Part shown: positions 22,631 to 30,552 of the stretch, one piece after another
Numbering within the stretch: the stretch's first letter is position 1
Layout of the letters: each line of letters begins with the position of its first letter
From: Methanosphaera sp. rholeuAM6
GTDB taxonomy: Archaea; Methanobacteriota; Methanobacteria; Methanobacteriales; Methanobacteriaceae
Reading direction: 5' to 3'
Length of the DNA stretch: 30,611 nucleotides
NCBI GenBank assembly: GCA_003266105.1
Contig: MVAA01000095.1
Location: 14,572-45,182 of the forward strand
Program-made: the position numbers and the translations under genes
The notes under the pieces: model-generated
The model's input: the letters and a program-made list of their open reading frames with translations, nothing else
Databases searched by the model: none
What the model was told of the DNA's origin: nothing

Positions 22631-22670
22631 TGTATAGTAACAATACTACTATACATCAACAAACTTTTTT
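22631..22670 (+). terminator. Perfect inverted repeat with T tract after sucD
   Basis: TGTATAGTA (22631-22639) and TACTATACA (22647-22655) are exact complements around a seven-base loop; a run of seven T follows at 22664-22670. This fits a sucD terminator. It is also a good operator shape for hmgA, whose TATA-like sequence lies at 22686-22697. Confidence 0.5.
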
Positions 22671-22742
22671 TCCTAAAACAAAGCTAAATATTTAAATTAA
22701 TACAAATAATATAATTAATATAATTTTAAGGGATGCATTAAA

Positions 22743-23954
<1,212 letters not shown>

Positions 23955-23983
23955 GAACAAATATATTGAGAGCTAGATTTTTT

Positions 23984-24571
23984 ATGGAGATTACTTTAAG
24001 AAAGGTTATACGGGATTATATTGCACTTAGCAGGTATGTGGCTCTTGGTTCACTGGATGGTATCCTAACGGTTTTAAGTATTTCATTAACTGCAGCTTTG
24101 ATGGGCATTTCCACAGGAGGAAACGTTAATCCCATGACTGTTGGACTGACAGGACTTAGTGGTGGGATTGCAATTGCTTTGTCCAACGGTTTCGGTTCCT
24201 ATGTTGGAGAACATGCAGAGGAAGGTAAAATTATCCGTGACTTGGAAAGCCAAATGCTTCTTAAGGAACGTAAACTCGATGATACCATTATTCATCAACA
24301 GGCACGATACAGGGTTTTCATGAGCATGTTAACGCATGGTTCTGCAAGTTTTCTAGGTTCATTCATCCCATCAATTCCTTTTTTCATATTTGGAGATATA
24401 TACACAGCAATAACGGCTACTTTAATAGTCTGTTTCTTATTGTTAACTGTTTTAGGATGTTATCTTGGTAAAATTGCTAAAGAAAGTATGTCCAAGACTG
24501 TTATTGAAATTATAAGTGTAGGGGTGCTTATAGTAATTATAAGTTACCTTATGGGTGGTGGACACGGATAA
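23984..24571 (+). CDS. VIT1/CCC1-family membrane transporter (TIGR00267-like)
   Basis: 195 residues with four to five transmembrane helices. The first is preceded by DYIALSRYVALGSLDGILTVLS, matching the N-terminal block of prokaryotic VIT1-like proteins; a second helix pair contains VGLTGLSGGIAIALSNGFGSYVGE, whose small-residue pattern and Glu are family-typical. A charged cytoplasmic segment (EEGKIIRDLESQMLLKERKLD) joins the halves, then two or three more helices end in GGGHG. Relatives move iron or manganese out of the cytoplasm; the metal here cannot be told. TTG 23966 in frame is possible but lacks a ribosome binding site, so ATG 23984 is preferred. It ends on a perfect hairpin terminator. 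Confidence 0.8.
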   Translation: MEITLRKVIRDYIALSRYVALGSLDGILTVLSISLTAALMGISTGGNVNPMTVGLTGLSGGIAIALSNGFGSYVGEHAEEGKIIRDLESQMLLKERKLDDTIIHQQARYRVFMSMLTHGSASFLGSFIPSIPFFIFGDIYTAITATLIVCFLLLTVLGCYLGKIAKESMSKTVIEIISVGVLIVIISYLMGGGHG

Positions 24572-24594
24572 CATTGCATTAAATGTTATCTTTT
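24567..24594 (+). terminator. Hairpin terminator after the VIT1-like gene
   Basis: GATAACATT and AATGTTATC (24567-24575 and 24582-24590) form a perfect nine-pair stem with a six-base loop, followed by TTTT. The stop codon of the gene lies inside the first arm. Confidence 0.65.
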
Positions 24595-24624
24595 GTGTTG
24601 CGATTAAAGTATTTTTTAGCAATA

Positions 24625-24634
24625 ACTATATAAA
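24625..24634 (+). promoter_or_regulatory. TATA box in the 334-base gap before thrC
   Basis: ACTATATAAA is centred near 24630 and predicts transcription starting close to 24655, exactly at the first base of the self-complementary block that follows. No coding sequence begins within the next 250 bases. Confidence 0.5.
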
Positions 24635-24654
24635 CAATTAAAACCAATCTAATA

Positions 24655-24767
24655 GTGTTAGGGTTTGATGTTAGTACACATGTTTTAATACTTTGAAACT
24701 CTTCACAATAAATTCTATTCACCACTTGAATTGTTGAGGGAACTATCATCTAACAAACCCTACACAC
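24655..24767 (+). ncRNA. Candidate structured RNA (or small inverted-repeat element) upstream of thrC
   Basis: In the 24572-24905 gap, 113 bases pair in nested order. GTGT (24655-24658) pairs with ACAC (24764-24767) around one bulged C; TAGGGTTTG (24659-24667) with CAAACCCTA (24754-24762), perfect; ATGTTAGT (24668-24675) with ACTATCAT (24742-24749), one mismatch, leaving CTAA bulged on one side; CTCTTCACAAT (24699-24709) with ATTGTTGAGGG (24730-24740), ten of eleven including wobbles. About 30 pairs in all. A TATA box lies 25 bases upstream of the first base and T tracts follow at 24781-24784 and 24795-24799. CTAAT flanks both sides (24649-24653, 24770-24774), so a small mobile element is an alternative. 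No known RNA family is recognised. Confidence 0.5.
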
Positions 24768-24817
24768 TCCTAATTACCATTTTTACAATACTCATTTTTA
24801 AGCAAAAATAATTTAAT

Positions 24818-24832
24818 ATACAAAAAACAGAT
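24818..24832 (+). promoter_or_regulatory. 15-base element shared with the sucD promoter
   Basis: ATACAAAAAACAGAT occurs here, 74 bases before the thrC start, and at 21608-21622 before sucD. A TATA-like stretch (TGTTATAATATT, 24840-24851) follows. Shared regulation of the two genes is possible, but A-rich words repeat easily in such DNA. Confidence 0.3.
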
Positions 24833-24905
24833 AGTTACATGTTATAATATTGGTCTGAAGAAGACACAAAATTATTTAAGATTAATTATTAACAGGAGAA
24901 TCATA

Positions 24906-26102
24906 ATGATAAGATGTATTTCATGTGGAGCACAATACGATGATGATGAAATAATATACACTTGTGAATGTGGATCAATACTGGAAGTAGTAACGGAAGT
25001 AGAAGACATTCCAAAAGAAACATTCGAAAACAGAAGGGACAACATATGGAAATATAAGGAATTCCTACCTGTAAACGCCGAAAACAGAATAAGTCTCGAC
25101 GAAGGAGGAACACCATTTTGCAAATGCGACAAAATAGGAGAACAACTGGGAGTAGATCTCTACGTTAAAGTGGAAGGATCAAATCCAACAGGAAGTTTCA
25201 AGGACAGAGGAATGAGTGTAGGAACAACCAAAGCAGTAGACCTGGGAGTAAGCATGGTCGGATGTGCATCAACAGGAAACACGTCAGCATCATTGTCAGC
25301 ATACGCAGCACGTGCAGGATTAAAATGTGCAGTACTCTTGCCTGCAGGAAAAGTGGCATTAGGCAAACTTGCACAGGCAATGTTCCACGGAGCAAAAGTA
25401 TTCGGAGTGGACGGAAACTTCGATGATGCATTAGAAACAATCACACAATTGGCATTAAACGGTGAATTGTACTTGCTAAACTCAATAAATCCCTACAGAC
25501 TTGAAGGACAAAAAACCATTGGAATGGAAGTTGTACATGACCTTGGATGGCAATCACCGGACAGAATAGTATTGCCAGTTGGAAATGCAGGAAACATCTC
25601 AGCCATCTGGAAAGGAATCACAGAATTCCTGGATGCAGGATACATAAAGGACACTCCAATGATGACTGGTATACAGGCAGTAAACAGTGCACCAATAGCA
25701 AACGCAGTTAAAGCAGGAACAGATGAAGTGGTGCCTGTGGAAAATCCTGAAACCATTGCAACAGCAATAAGGATAGGTGCTCCTGTAAGTTCCCTTAAAG
25801 CAATGAGAGCAATCAAGGAATCAAACGGTACTGCAGAAACAGTAACCGATGATGAAATACTTGATGCACAAAAATATCTTGCAAGAACCGAGGGAATTGG
25901 TGTGGAACCGGCAAGTGCAGCTTCAATAGCAGGACTTAGAAAACTTGTTGAAAACGGAGAAATCGATAAGGGAGAACGTGTGGTATGTATAGTAACAGGA
26001 CACGTACTTAAAGATCCTAACGTTGCAATTGAAGCATGTGAAGAACCTACACAGGTATCATCAGACCCAGATGAAATCAGAAAAGTATTAAGAACAATGT
26101 AA
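24906..26102 (+). CDS. thrC: Threonine synthase
   Basis: 398 residues. An N-terminal zinc-ribbon-like segment with C4, C7, C20 and C22 is followed by the PLP fold; the PLP lysine is K99 in PTGSFKDRGM. CASTGNTSASLSAYAARAG and LPVGNAGNISAIWKG are the phosphate and substrate loops, and EPASAASIAGL the C-terminal family block. It converts O-phosphohomoserine to threonine. ATG 24906 follows AGGAG (24894-24898). The leader is long (up to about 250 bases if transcription begins at 24655, shorter if the TATA-like sequence at 24840 is used). A T8 tract (26128-26135) ends the unit. A tRNA-Thr gene lies 6.8 kb away; no link is implied. Confidence 0.95.
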   Translation: MIRCISCGAQYDDDEIIYTCECGSILEVVTEVEDIPKETFENRRDNIWKYKEFLPVNAENRISLDEGGTPFCKCDKIGEQLGVDLYVKVEGSNPTGSFKDRGMSVGTTKAVDLGVSMVGCASTGNTSASLSAYAARAGLKCAVLLPAGKVALGKLAQAMFHGAKVFGVDGNFDDALETITQLALNGELYLLNSINPYRLEGQKTIGMEVVHDLGWQSPDRIVLPVGNAGNISAIWKGITEFLDAGYIKDTPMMTGIQAVNSAPIANAVKAGTDEVVPVENPETIATAIRIGAPVSSLKAMRAIKESNGTAETVTDDEILDAQKYLARTEGIGVEPASAASIAGLRKLVENGEIDKGERVVCIVTGHVLKDPNVAIEACEEPTQVSSDPDEIRKVLRTM

Positions 26103-26127
26103 AAATACTTTTCTTTTCATAAAACTC

Positions 26128-26135
26128 TTTTTTTT
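26128..26135 (+). terminator. T8 terminator after thrC
   Basis: A run of eight T follows the thrC stop by about 25 bases, preceded by another T-rich stretch. Archaeal termination commonly uses such U tracts without a hairpin. Confidence 0.5.
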
Positions 26136-26167
26136 ATCAAATCATTTAACAGGAGAACTTATTCTTA

Positions 26168-26782
26168 ATGTTAGCCAATTTAATGGAAATATTTTCACTG
26201 AAATATATAAGGGAATACCTCTCCAGAAACAGGGAATTAATAATAATCTCATTTGCATTATTTGTCATGTCCGCAATTGTTGGAGCAGTCATAAGCGACA
26301 GCATCAGACAGTACGTCCTGGAAATATTCAGAATATTGGCAAATTCAATTCCGAAGAATGCAACAACCTTTGACCAGGCAATCTACCTGTTTACCAATAA
26401 TATTCGGGCAAACATTGTCATAATGCTTGGAGGATTAATATTTTCCATAATATCCGTATTTGCAATAATATTAAACGGATTAATAGTTGGATTCACAGCT
26501 ACAATCACTAAACCGGCAGTGTTTCTTGTTGGAATAATCCCCCATGGAATATTTGAGATTCCTGCAATGATATTATCGCTGGTGGGTGCATTTCTGATAA
26601 CGAAAATGGAAATAAACATTATCCGTTCCATACTGGATGGACGTTTAAAGGATGAAATCATAAAATCGGAACAGACAATTAAGGATATCATATTGTCATT
26701 CGTAATGGTATTGGTTCTGCTTGTTTTTGCGGCATTTATAGAAGCGTACATAACGCCGGTACTATTGCATATGGTAATTTAA
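26168..26782 (+). CDS. SpoIIM-like (DUF95) integral membrane protein
   Basis: 204 residues with an amphipathic N-terminal segment and about five hydrophobic helices (near 24-46, 80-105, 115-128, 132-147 and 172-200). The block GIIPHGIFEIPAMILSLVGAF is the hallmark of the SpoIIM/DUF95 family, and NNIRANIVIMLGG is its second conserved helix. Bacterial SpoIIM works in spore engulfment; archaeal members are widespread and their role is not known, and nothing here suggests sporulation. ATG 26168 follows AGGAG (26153-26157). It lies between thrC and the AK6-like kinase, in the same direction, with its own small gaps. Confidence 0.85.
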   Translation: MLANLMEIFSLKYIREYLSRNRELIIISFALFVMSAIVGAVISDSIRQYVLEIFRILANSIPKNATTFDQAIYLFTNNIRANIVIMLGGLIFSIISVFAIILNGLIVGFTATITKPAVFLVGIIPHGIFEIPAMILSLVGAFLITKMEINIIRSILDGRLKDEIIKSEQTIKDIILSFVMVLVLLVFAAFIEAYITPVLLHMVI

Positions 26783-26853
26783 CCGCTACACACCAATATA
26801 TTTTAATTTTTTTAAACATATTATTATTAGCATGTTATTGGTTGATATTTATG

Positions 26854-27393
26854 ATGATAATTATAACAGGAACACCCGGAACGGGAAAAACCAGTGTAAC
26901 AGGGAAACTTCAGGAAAAGATGAAGGCAGAATACATTAGTATCAACAGTTTACTTGATGACTACGATTTGAATCTTGGAACAGATGAAGTAAGAGGATAT
27001 AAAATTGTTGATACAGAAAAGATGATTCCAATTGTTGATAAAATAAGAGAAAACACTGAAGAGGACCTGATAATATTTGAGGGACATTTGGCACAGGATT
27101 ATCCTAATGCCGACACTGTAATAGTGTTAAGATGCAATCCTGAAATACTTAAAGCAAGATTGAACACAAGAGACTGGACTGATGAAAAAATAGCTGAAAA
27201 CGTATCGGCGGAAATACTTGGGGTATGCACATCAGAAAGCTATGAAACATATGGTGATAATGTACAGGAAATAGAAACGGACAGCATGGGAATAGAGGAA
27301 CTATCCGATGAAATAATTAAAATAATCAGAAATGAAGCAATATATCCTCTCGGGCAGATAGATTATCTTGAAGAGTATTTCCAAATGTTATAA
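26854..27393 (+). CDS. Adenylate kinase-like protein, AK6/Fap7 family
   Basis: 179 residues starting MIIITGTPGTGKT (P-loop at about 6-13). After it come ISINSLLDDYDL, the VDTEKMIPIVDKI segment (family: 'vD...l'), IIFEGHLAQDY (Walker B-like with His) and LRCNPEILKARLNTRDW, the typical AK6 lid and base-binding sequence. Relatives have weak adenylate kinase activity and act in the final maturation of the small ribosomal subunit (with Rps14/uS11). ATG 26854 is preferred over 26851 and TTG 26842 by distance to GGTTGAT. It heads a cluster of RNA and ribosome genes, which agrees with that role. Confidence 0.85.
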   Translation: MIIITGTPGTGKTSVTGKLQEKMKAEYISINSLLDDYDLNLGTDEVRGYKIVDTEKMIPIVDKIRENTEEDLIIFEGHLAQDYPNADTVIVLRCNPEILKARLNTRDWTDEKIAENVSAEILGVCTSESYETYGDNVQEIETDSMGIEELSDEIIKIIRNEAIYPLGQIDYLEEYFQML

Positions 27394-27742
27394 GGAATTA
27401 TCTGTTATTGTAATCATTCGGATTAGTGAAATTTAATCTTATATATTTTTTTCTTCTTCCTTTGTTTTTTGTTAGTATTTATATTTTTCTTTTCGTTGAT
27501 GTTTTACTTTAACATTTTTTACTTTTTTCTGAATTTTTTTATGGTTCATGGCCTGTTTTTCATCTTTTCCATCATTTGCTATTTTTTTGTTAACCAATAT
27601 TTCAATACATATTTAAGTAATGGATTACATAAATTATATTATTATTCTTAAGTTTACTATCTAGATTTTATGTTATTTTTTCATAATTTCATTCCTTGCA
27701 CTTAAGAAGAATATTCTATATTTTTTAGAGGATTAGATATTT
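27394..27742 (+). other. 349-base T-rich gap before rnp4
   Basis: No convincing gene. The stretch from 27437 to 27600 is strongly T-rich with several runs of six or more T, which would end transcription of the AK6-like gene. A 60-codon hydrophobic frame (27469-27651, TTG start, almost only Phe, Leu, Tyr, Ile) follows from that composition and has no ribosome binding site. TATA-like ATATTTAAG (27609-27617) or the AATATTCTATATTTT region (27710-27724) may serve rnp4. Confidence 0.4.
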
Positions 27743-28060
27743 TTGAGCAGAAGAAAACGCCCTAATTATGTGAATAAGATTGCATTGGAGAGAATGCAGA
27801 TTCTTTTTAATCAGGCAGAAAAGGAGTTTTCCATTCACCCGGAAAGATCTGATCGTTATGTTCAGTTAACTCGTAATATCTCTACTAAATATAATATCAC
27901 ATTACCTGATTATTGGCGAGGAAGGTTTTGTAAAAATTGTAATAAATTCCTTAAACCGGGGGCTAACTTAAGAGTAAGACTTTCCGGTAACACGATTACC
28001 AGAAAATGTCTTGAATGTGGAAATTTAACTAAAGTTCCTTACACTCATAAGAAAAACTAG
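27743..28060 (+). CDS. rnp4: Ribonuclease P protein component 4 (Rpr2/Rpp21-like)
   Basis: 105 residues. Two basic N-terminal helices (MQILFNQAEKEF, RYVQLTRNIS) precede a zinc ribbon with C63, C66, C89 and C92 (CKNCNKFL and CLECGN); GANLRVRL lies between them. This is the archaeal Rpp21 homologue, which pairs with Rpp29 and helps RNase P RNA cut tRNA leaders. The start is TTG 27743, ten bases after AGAGGA. It opens a run of plus-strand translation genes (rnp4, YhbY-type, S19e) with gaps of about 36-64 bases. Confidence 0.93.
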   Translation: MSRRKRPNYVNKIALERMQILFNQAEKEFSIHPERSDRYVQLTRNISTKYNITLPDYWRGRFCKNCNKFLKPGANLRVRLSGNTITRKCLECGNLTKVPYTHKKN

Positions 28061-28096
28061 GTTTCAATAAAAAAATATTATAGGAGCTATGATAAT

Positions 28097-28357
28097 TTGA
28101 GCAAAGTCCAGAGTAGAAAAGAAATAATGAGAAATTCTTTGAACGCCGTTGAAATTAACATTGGTAAAAACGGTGTTAACGAGAATGTTTTTGAAGAAAT
28201 CAGACGTCAATTGAAGAATGGTGAAATTGTTAAGATAAGGTTTTCAAGAAATATTGCATCCAATAAGGATGAATTCCTTGAAGAAATTGTTTCTAACACA
28301 AAATCACAGTTGATTGATGTTCGTGGTAATGTTGCAGTATTATATAAGAGAAAATAA
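28097..28357 (+). CDS. YhbY-type (CRM domain) RNA-binding protein
   Basis: 86 residues, the whole length being one CRM/YhbY domain: RNSLNAVEINIGKNGVNENVFEEI (helix then the GKNG loop in place of the common GxxG RNA-contact loop), LKNGEIVKIRFSR, a helix, then a strand LIDVRGNVAVLYKRK ending basic. Known relatives bind pre-ribosomal RNA. It starts with TTG 28097 after AGGAGC (28083-28088). Position between rnp4 and S19e supports a role in ribosome or RNA maturation. Confidence 0.88.
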   Translation: MSKVQSRKEIMRNSLNAVEINIGKNGVNENVFEEIRRQLKNGEIVKIRFSRNIASNKDEFLEEIVSNTKSQLIDVRGNVAVLYKRK

Positions 28358-28421
28358 TCTCTTTAGAATATAGGCAATTTATTTAATTAACATTATAATT
28401 TAATAGGAGGCTAATTAAACA

Positions 28422-28859
28422 ATGACAACAGCATTCGATGTACCTGCTGAAAGTTTAATCAGCGCAGTAAGTGAAGATCTAAAAGAAAACGATAAAATTA
28501 ATGCACCATCCTGGGCACAGTTTGTTAAAACAGGTGTTCACAAGGAACGCAGACCTGAAAACCCAGATTGGTGGTATGTAAGAACGGCAGCTTTATTAAG
28601 AAGAGTATATGTCGATGGTCCTGTAGGACTTAGCAGATTACAGACAAAATATGGTGGAAAAAAGGATATGGGAACCAGTCCTGAAAAATTCATGAAAGGT
28701 AGTGGATCCATCATAAGAATCGCATTACAACAACTTGAAGAAGCAGGTTATGTACAGAAAACGGATGAAGGCAGAACCGTATCACCTGCCGGTCAATCAT
28801 ATTTAGATAAGAAAGCTGCTGAAATCATTAAAGATATTCCTGAATTATCAAAATACTAG
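28422..28859 (+). CDS. rps19e: Ribosomal protein S19e
   Basis: 145 residues with the full S19e signature: PSWAQFVKTGVHKERRPENP, WWYVRTAALLRRVYVDGPVG, LSRLQTKYGGKKDMG and GSIIRIALQQLEEAGYVQK, ending with a winged-helix C-terminus. It belongs to the small subunit and in eukaryotes is needed for 18S rRNA maturation. ATG 28422 follows AGGAGGC, one of the strongest ribosome binding sites in the window. It is found next to a PDCD5-like gene, an arrangement I recall as common in archaea. Confidence 0.97.
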   Translation: MTTAFDVPAESLISAVSEDLKENDKINAPSWAQFVKTGVHKERRPENPDWWYVRTAALLRRVYVDGPVGLSRLQTKYGGKKDMGTSPEKFMKGSGSIIRIALQQLEEAGYVQKTDEGRTVSPAGQSYLDKKAAEIIKDIPELSKY

Positions 28860-28919
28860 GATTGTATTCAAAACATTTTTTGATATGATAATGAAATAAT
28901 TTATAAGGAGTTGTGTAGA

Positions 28920-29270
28920 ATGAGTGAACTTGACGAAATTAGGCGTAGAAGAATGGAACAGCTTCAACAACAAATGGCTGCTCAGCAACAAGGTCCAACT
29001 TACGAGCAATTGCAACAGGAAGAACAGATGAGACAGCAATACGAAGAACAGAAGAAAAACGCACTAAGACAAATATTAACACCCGAAGCACGTCAAAGAC
29101 TCGCTAACTTAAGATTAACAAAGGCCGAATTGGTAAACGCTATTGAAGCTCAGCTGATTCAAATGGCACAGGCAGGCAGAATACAAGTTCCAGTAAGTGA
29201 TGCTACCTTAAAACAAATCTTAAGAGAAACAACTAATACCAAACGTGAAATTCATATCACAAGAAAATAA
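28920..29270 (+). CDS. PDCD5-like DNA-binding protein
   Basis: 116 residues. The N-terminal helix is Glu/Gln/Arg-rich (ELDEIRRRRMEQLQQQMA) and followed by the conserved core LRQILTPEARQRLANLRL, VNAIEAQLIQMAQAGRI and a basic C-terminus. Archaeal members are small three-helix proteins related to human PDCD5, whose archaeal role is uncertain. ATG 28920 follows AAGGAG; an in-frame TTG at 28911 is within the leader. The stop is followed at once by an eight-pair hairpin (29268-29286) and then the PP-loop gene. Confidence 0.92.
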   Translation: MSELDEIRRRRMEQLQQQMAAQQQGPTYEQLQQEEQMRQQYEEQKKNALRQILTPEARQRLANLRLTKAELVNAIEAQLIQMAQAGRIQVPVSDATLKQILRETTNTKREIHITRK

Positions 29271-29286
29271 TCATAAGATATGATTA
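29268..29286 (+). terminator. Eight-pair hairpin between the PDCD5-like and PP-loop genes
   Basis: TAATCATA and TATGATTA pair exactly around a three-base loop. Ten bases later comes ATTTTT and then the PP-loop ATG at 29297. It may partly terminate transcription or stabilise the upstream message. Confidence 0.4.
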
Positions 29287-29296
29287 GTGTATTTTT

Positions 29297-29878
29297 ATGA
29301 AGACAGCTGTATTATATAGTGGTGGTAAGGATAGTTCATTGATGGCAGTTATTCTGGACCGTCTTGGCTATGATGTGGAATTGGTAACCATCAATTTCGG
29401 AGTATTTGATTCTACTATTCCTGCAAGACAGTCAGCAGAGAATCTTGGCTTTAAGCATAAGGTTTTAAGGCTTGATAGAGGCATCCTGGATGATGCCGTT
29501 GACATGATTATTGCTGATGAGTTTCCGAACAATGGAATAAATCATATACATCATATGGTAATTGAGTACTTGGCCGATGAGTATGATGTGATAGCCGATG
29601 GCACTAGACGTGAAGACAGAATACCTAAACTCAAACAGAATGAGATTCAAAGTCTGGAGGACAGAAAGGGTGTTCAGTACGTTAATCTGACAGGTATTGG
29701 TTATAAGACAATCAACGATACCAGTGAAAGATTATTCAAACTTCAGAAAGCTCAGAGTAATATCCATAACAGTTCCGATTATGAAATGGAAATAAGGGTA
29801 TTGCTGGATGAGAAGGGACAGAGCATTAATGAAATATTTCCCCAACATATTCAATCAAGAGTTATAGGATGGAAGTAA
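29297..29878 (+). CDS. PP-loop ATPase-fold protein (asparagine synthase/QueC-like superfamily)
   Basis: 193 residues. SGGKDS at 8-13 is the pyrophosphate loop. A strand-helix layout follows: YDVELVTINFGV, then a helix, and ADGTRREDRIPKLKQ and LTGIGYKTINDT later, the first of which gives an invariant-looking Asp-Gly-Thr-Arg-Arg block. It lacks the Cys cluster of QueC and the domains of NcsA-type enzymes, so the substrate is unknown. Its place between the PDCD5-like gene and L39e suggests a translation or tRNA role, which is an inference. No clear ribosome binding site precedes ATG 29297. The rpl39e start lies one base after its stop (TAATATG). Confidence 0.82.
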   Translation: MKTAVLYSGGKDSSLMAVILDRLGYDVELVTINFGVFDSTIPARQSAENLGFKHKVLRLDRGILDDAVDMIIADEFPNNGINHIHHMVIEYLADEYDVIADGTRREDRIPKLKQNEIQSLEDRKGVQYVNLTGIGYKTINDTSERLFKLQKAQSNIHNSSDYEMEIRVLLDEKGQSINEIFPQHIQSRVIGWK

Positions 29879-29879
29879 T

Positions 29880-30035
29880 ATGAGTCGTAATAAATATTTA
29901 CCAAAAAAATTAAGATTAGCTAAAAAGAATAAACAAAACAGAAGAGTTCCTATCTTTGCTATGATGAAAACATCAAGAAAATTAAGAACTCATCCAAAAG
30001 CCAGACAATGGAGAAGAAGTAAAATTAAAGTATAA
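29880..30035 (+). CDS. rpl39e: Ribosomal protein L39e
   Basis: 51 residues, too short for most gene finders but unmistakable: MSRNKYLPKKLRLAKKNKQN, then RRVPIFAMMKTSRKLRTHP and ARQWRRSKIKV at the end. The protein is strongly basic and lines the exit tunnel of the archaeal large subunit. ATG 29880 overlaps the neighbourhood of the upstream stop (29876-29878). It pairs with L31e 50 bases downstream, an order I know from other archaea. Confidence 0.96.
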   Translation: MSRNKYLPKKLRLAKKNKQNRRVPIFAMMKTSRKLRTHPKARQWRRSKIKV

Positions 30036-30085
30036 ACTTGGAATGTTTATCTTTAATCTTAAAATAAATATAGGAGCGATTTAGA

Positions 30086-30331
30086 ATGGAAAGAATTTAC
30101 ACAATTCCTCTAAGAGATGTAAAAAACGTACCTAGAACTAAAAGGTCACCAAGAGCAATCAGATACATCCGAGAATTCATTCAAAAACATATGAAAGTGG
30201 AAGATGTTATCATCGACACTGCAGTCAACGAAAAAATATGGGAAAGAGGACGAGAAAAAATCCCATCAAAAATTAAGGTTAAAGCAGTGGAAGAAGACGG
30301 TACAGTAGAAGTAACATTAGTAGATGAATAA
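30086..30331 (+). CDS. rpl31e: Ribosomal protein L31e
   Basis: 81 residues: MERIYTIPLRDVKNVPRTKR, SPRAIRYIREFIQKHM, then the conserved IDTAVNEKIWERGREKIPSK and an acidic end. It is a surface protein near the exit tunnel of the large ribosomal subunit. ATG 30086 follows AGGAGCGAT. A T8 run right after the stop (30334-30341) would end or reduce transcription before aIF6. Confidence 0.97.
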   Translation: MERIYTIPLRDVKNVPRTKRSPRAIRYIREFIQKHMKVEDVIIDTAVNEKIWERGREKIPSKIKVKAVEEDGTVEVTLVDE

Positions 30332-30333
30332 TT

Positions 30334-30341
30334 TTTTTTAC
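30334..30341 (+). terminator. T-tract after rpl31e
   Basis: TTTTTTTT follows the stop by two bases. It precedes a 220-base gap holding a long hairpin and a new TATA box. Confidence 0.45.
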
Positions 30342-30361
30342 TAAATGCTAACTATGAGATT

Positions 30362-30421
30362 ATTATGTTATCTAATACTCTTTAACATAAAATACGAGTT
30401 ACTAAAGAGTTAGATAATAAT
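30362..30421 (+). repeat. Long imperfect hairpin between rpl31e and aif6
   Basis: ATTA (30362-30365), TTATCTAA (30368-30375) and CTCTTTA (30378-30384) pair with TAAAGAG (30403-30409), TTAGATAA (30410-30417) and TAAT (30418-30421); two-base bulges on the left side separate the three helices. That is 19 pairs with an 18-base loop. Next to it is the palindrome ATGTATACAT (30420-30429). Whether it is in a transcript, an operator or a terminator is not clear. Confidence 0.45.
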
Positions 30422-30463
30422 GTATACATGTAATTATAGGAGAACTTAATCAACTCTCTTCCT

Positions 30464-30475
30464 ACTATAATATAA
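30464..30475 (+). promoter_or_regulatory. TATA box of aif6
   Basis: ACTATAATATAA predicts transcription starting near 30495, leaving a leader of about 58 bases with GGAGTGAT (30542-30549) before ATG 30553. Confidence 0.4.
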
Positions 30476-30552
30476 TCATGAAATGTTTGAGAGATGGGCG
30501 TTTCGGATTATATTGATACATATTTAATAAACCTCACAGATGGAGTGATAAA

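Noticed and set aside
27469..27651. 60-codon hydrophobic frame before rnp4
   Set aside because: Nearly all Phe, Leu, Tyr and Ile from T-rich DNA, TTG start, no ribosome binding site; composition explains it.
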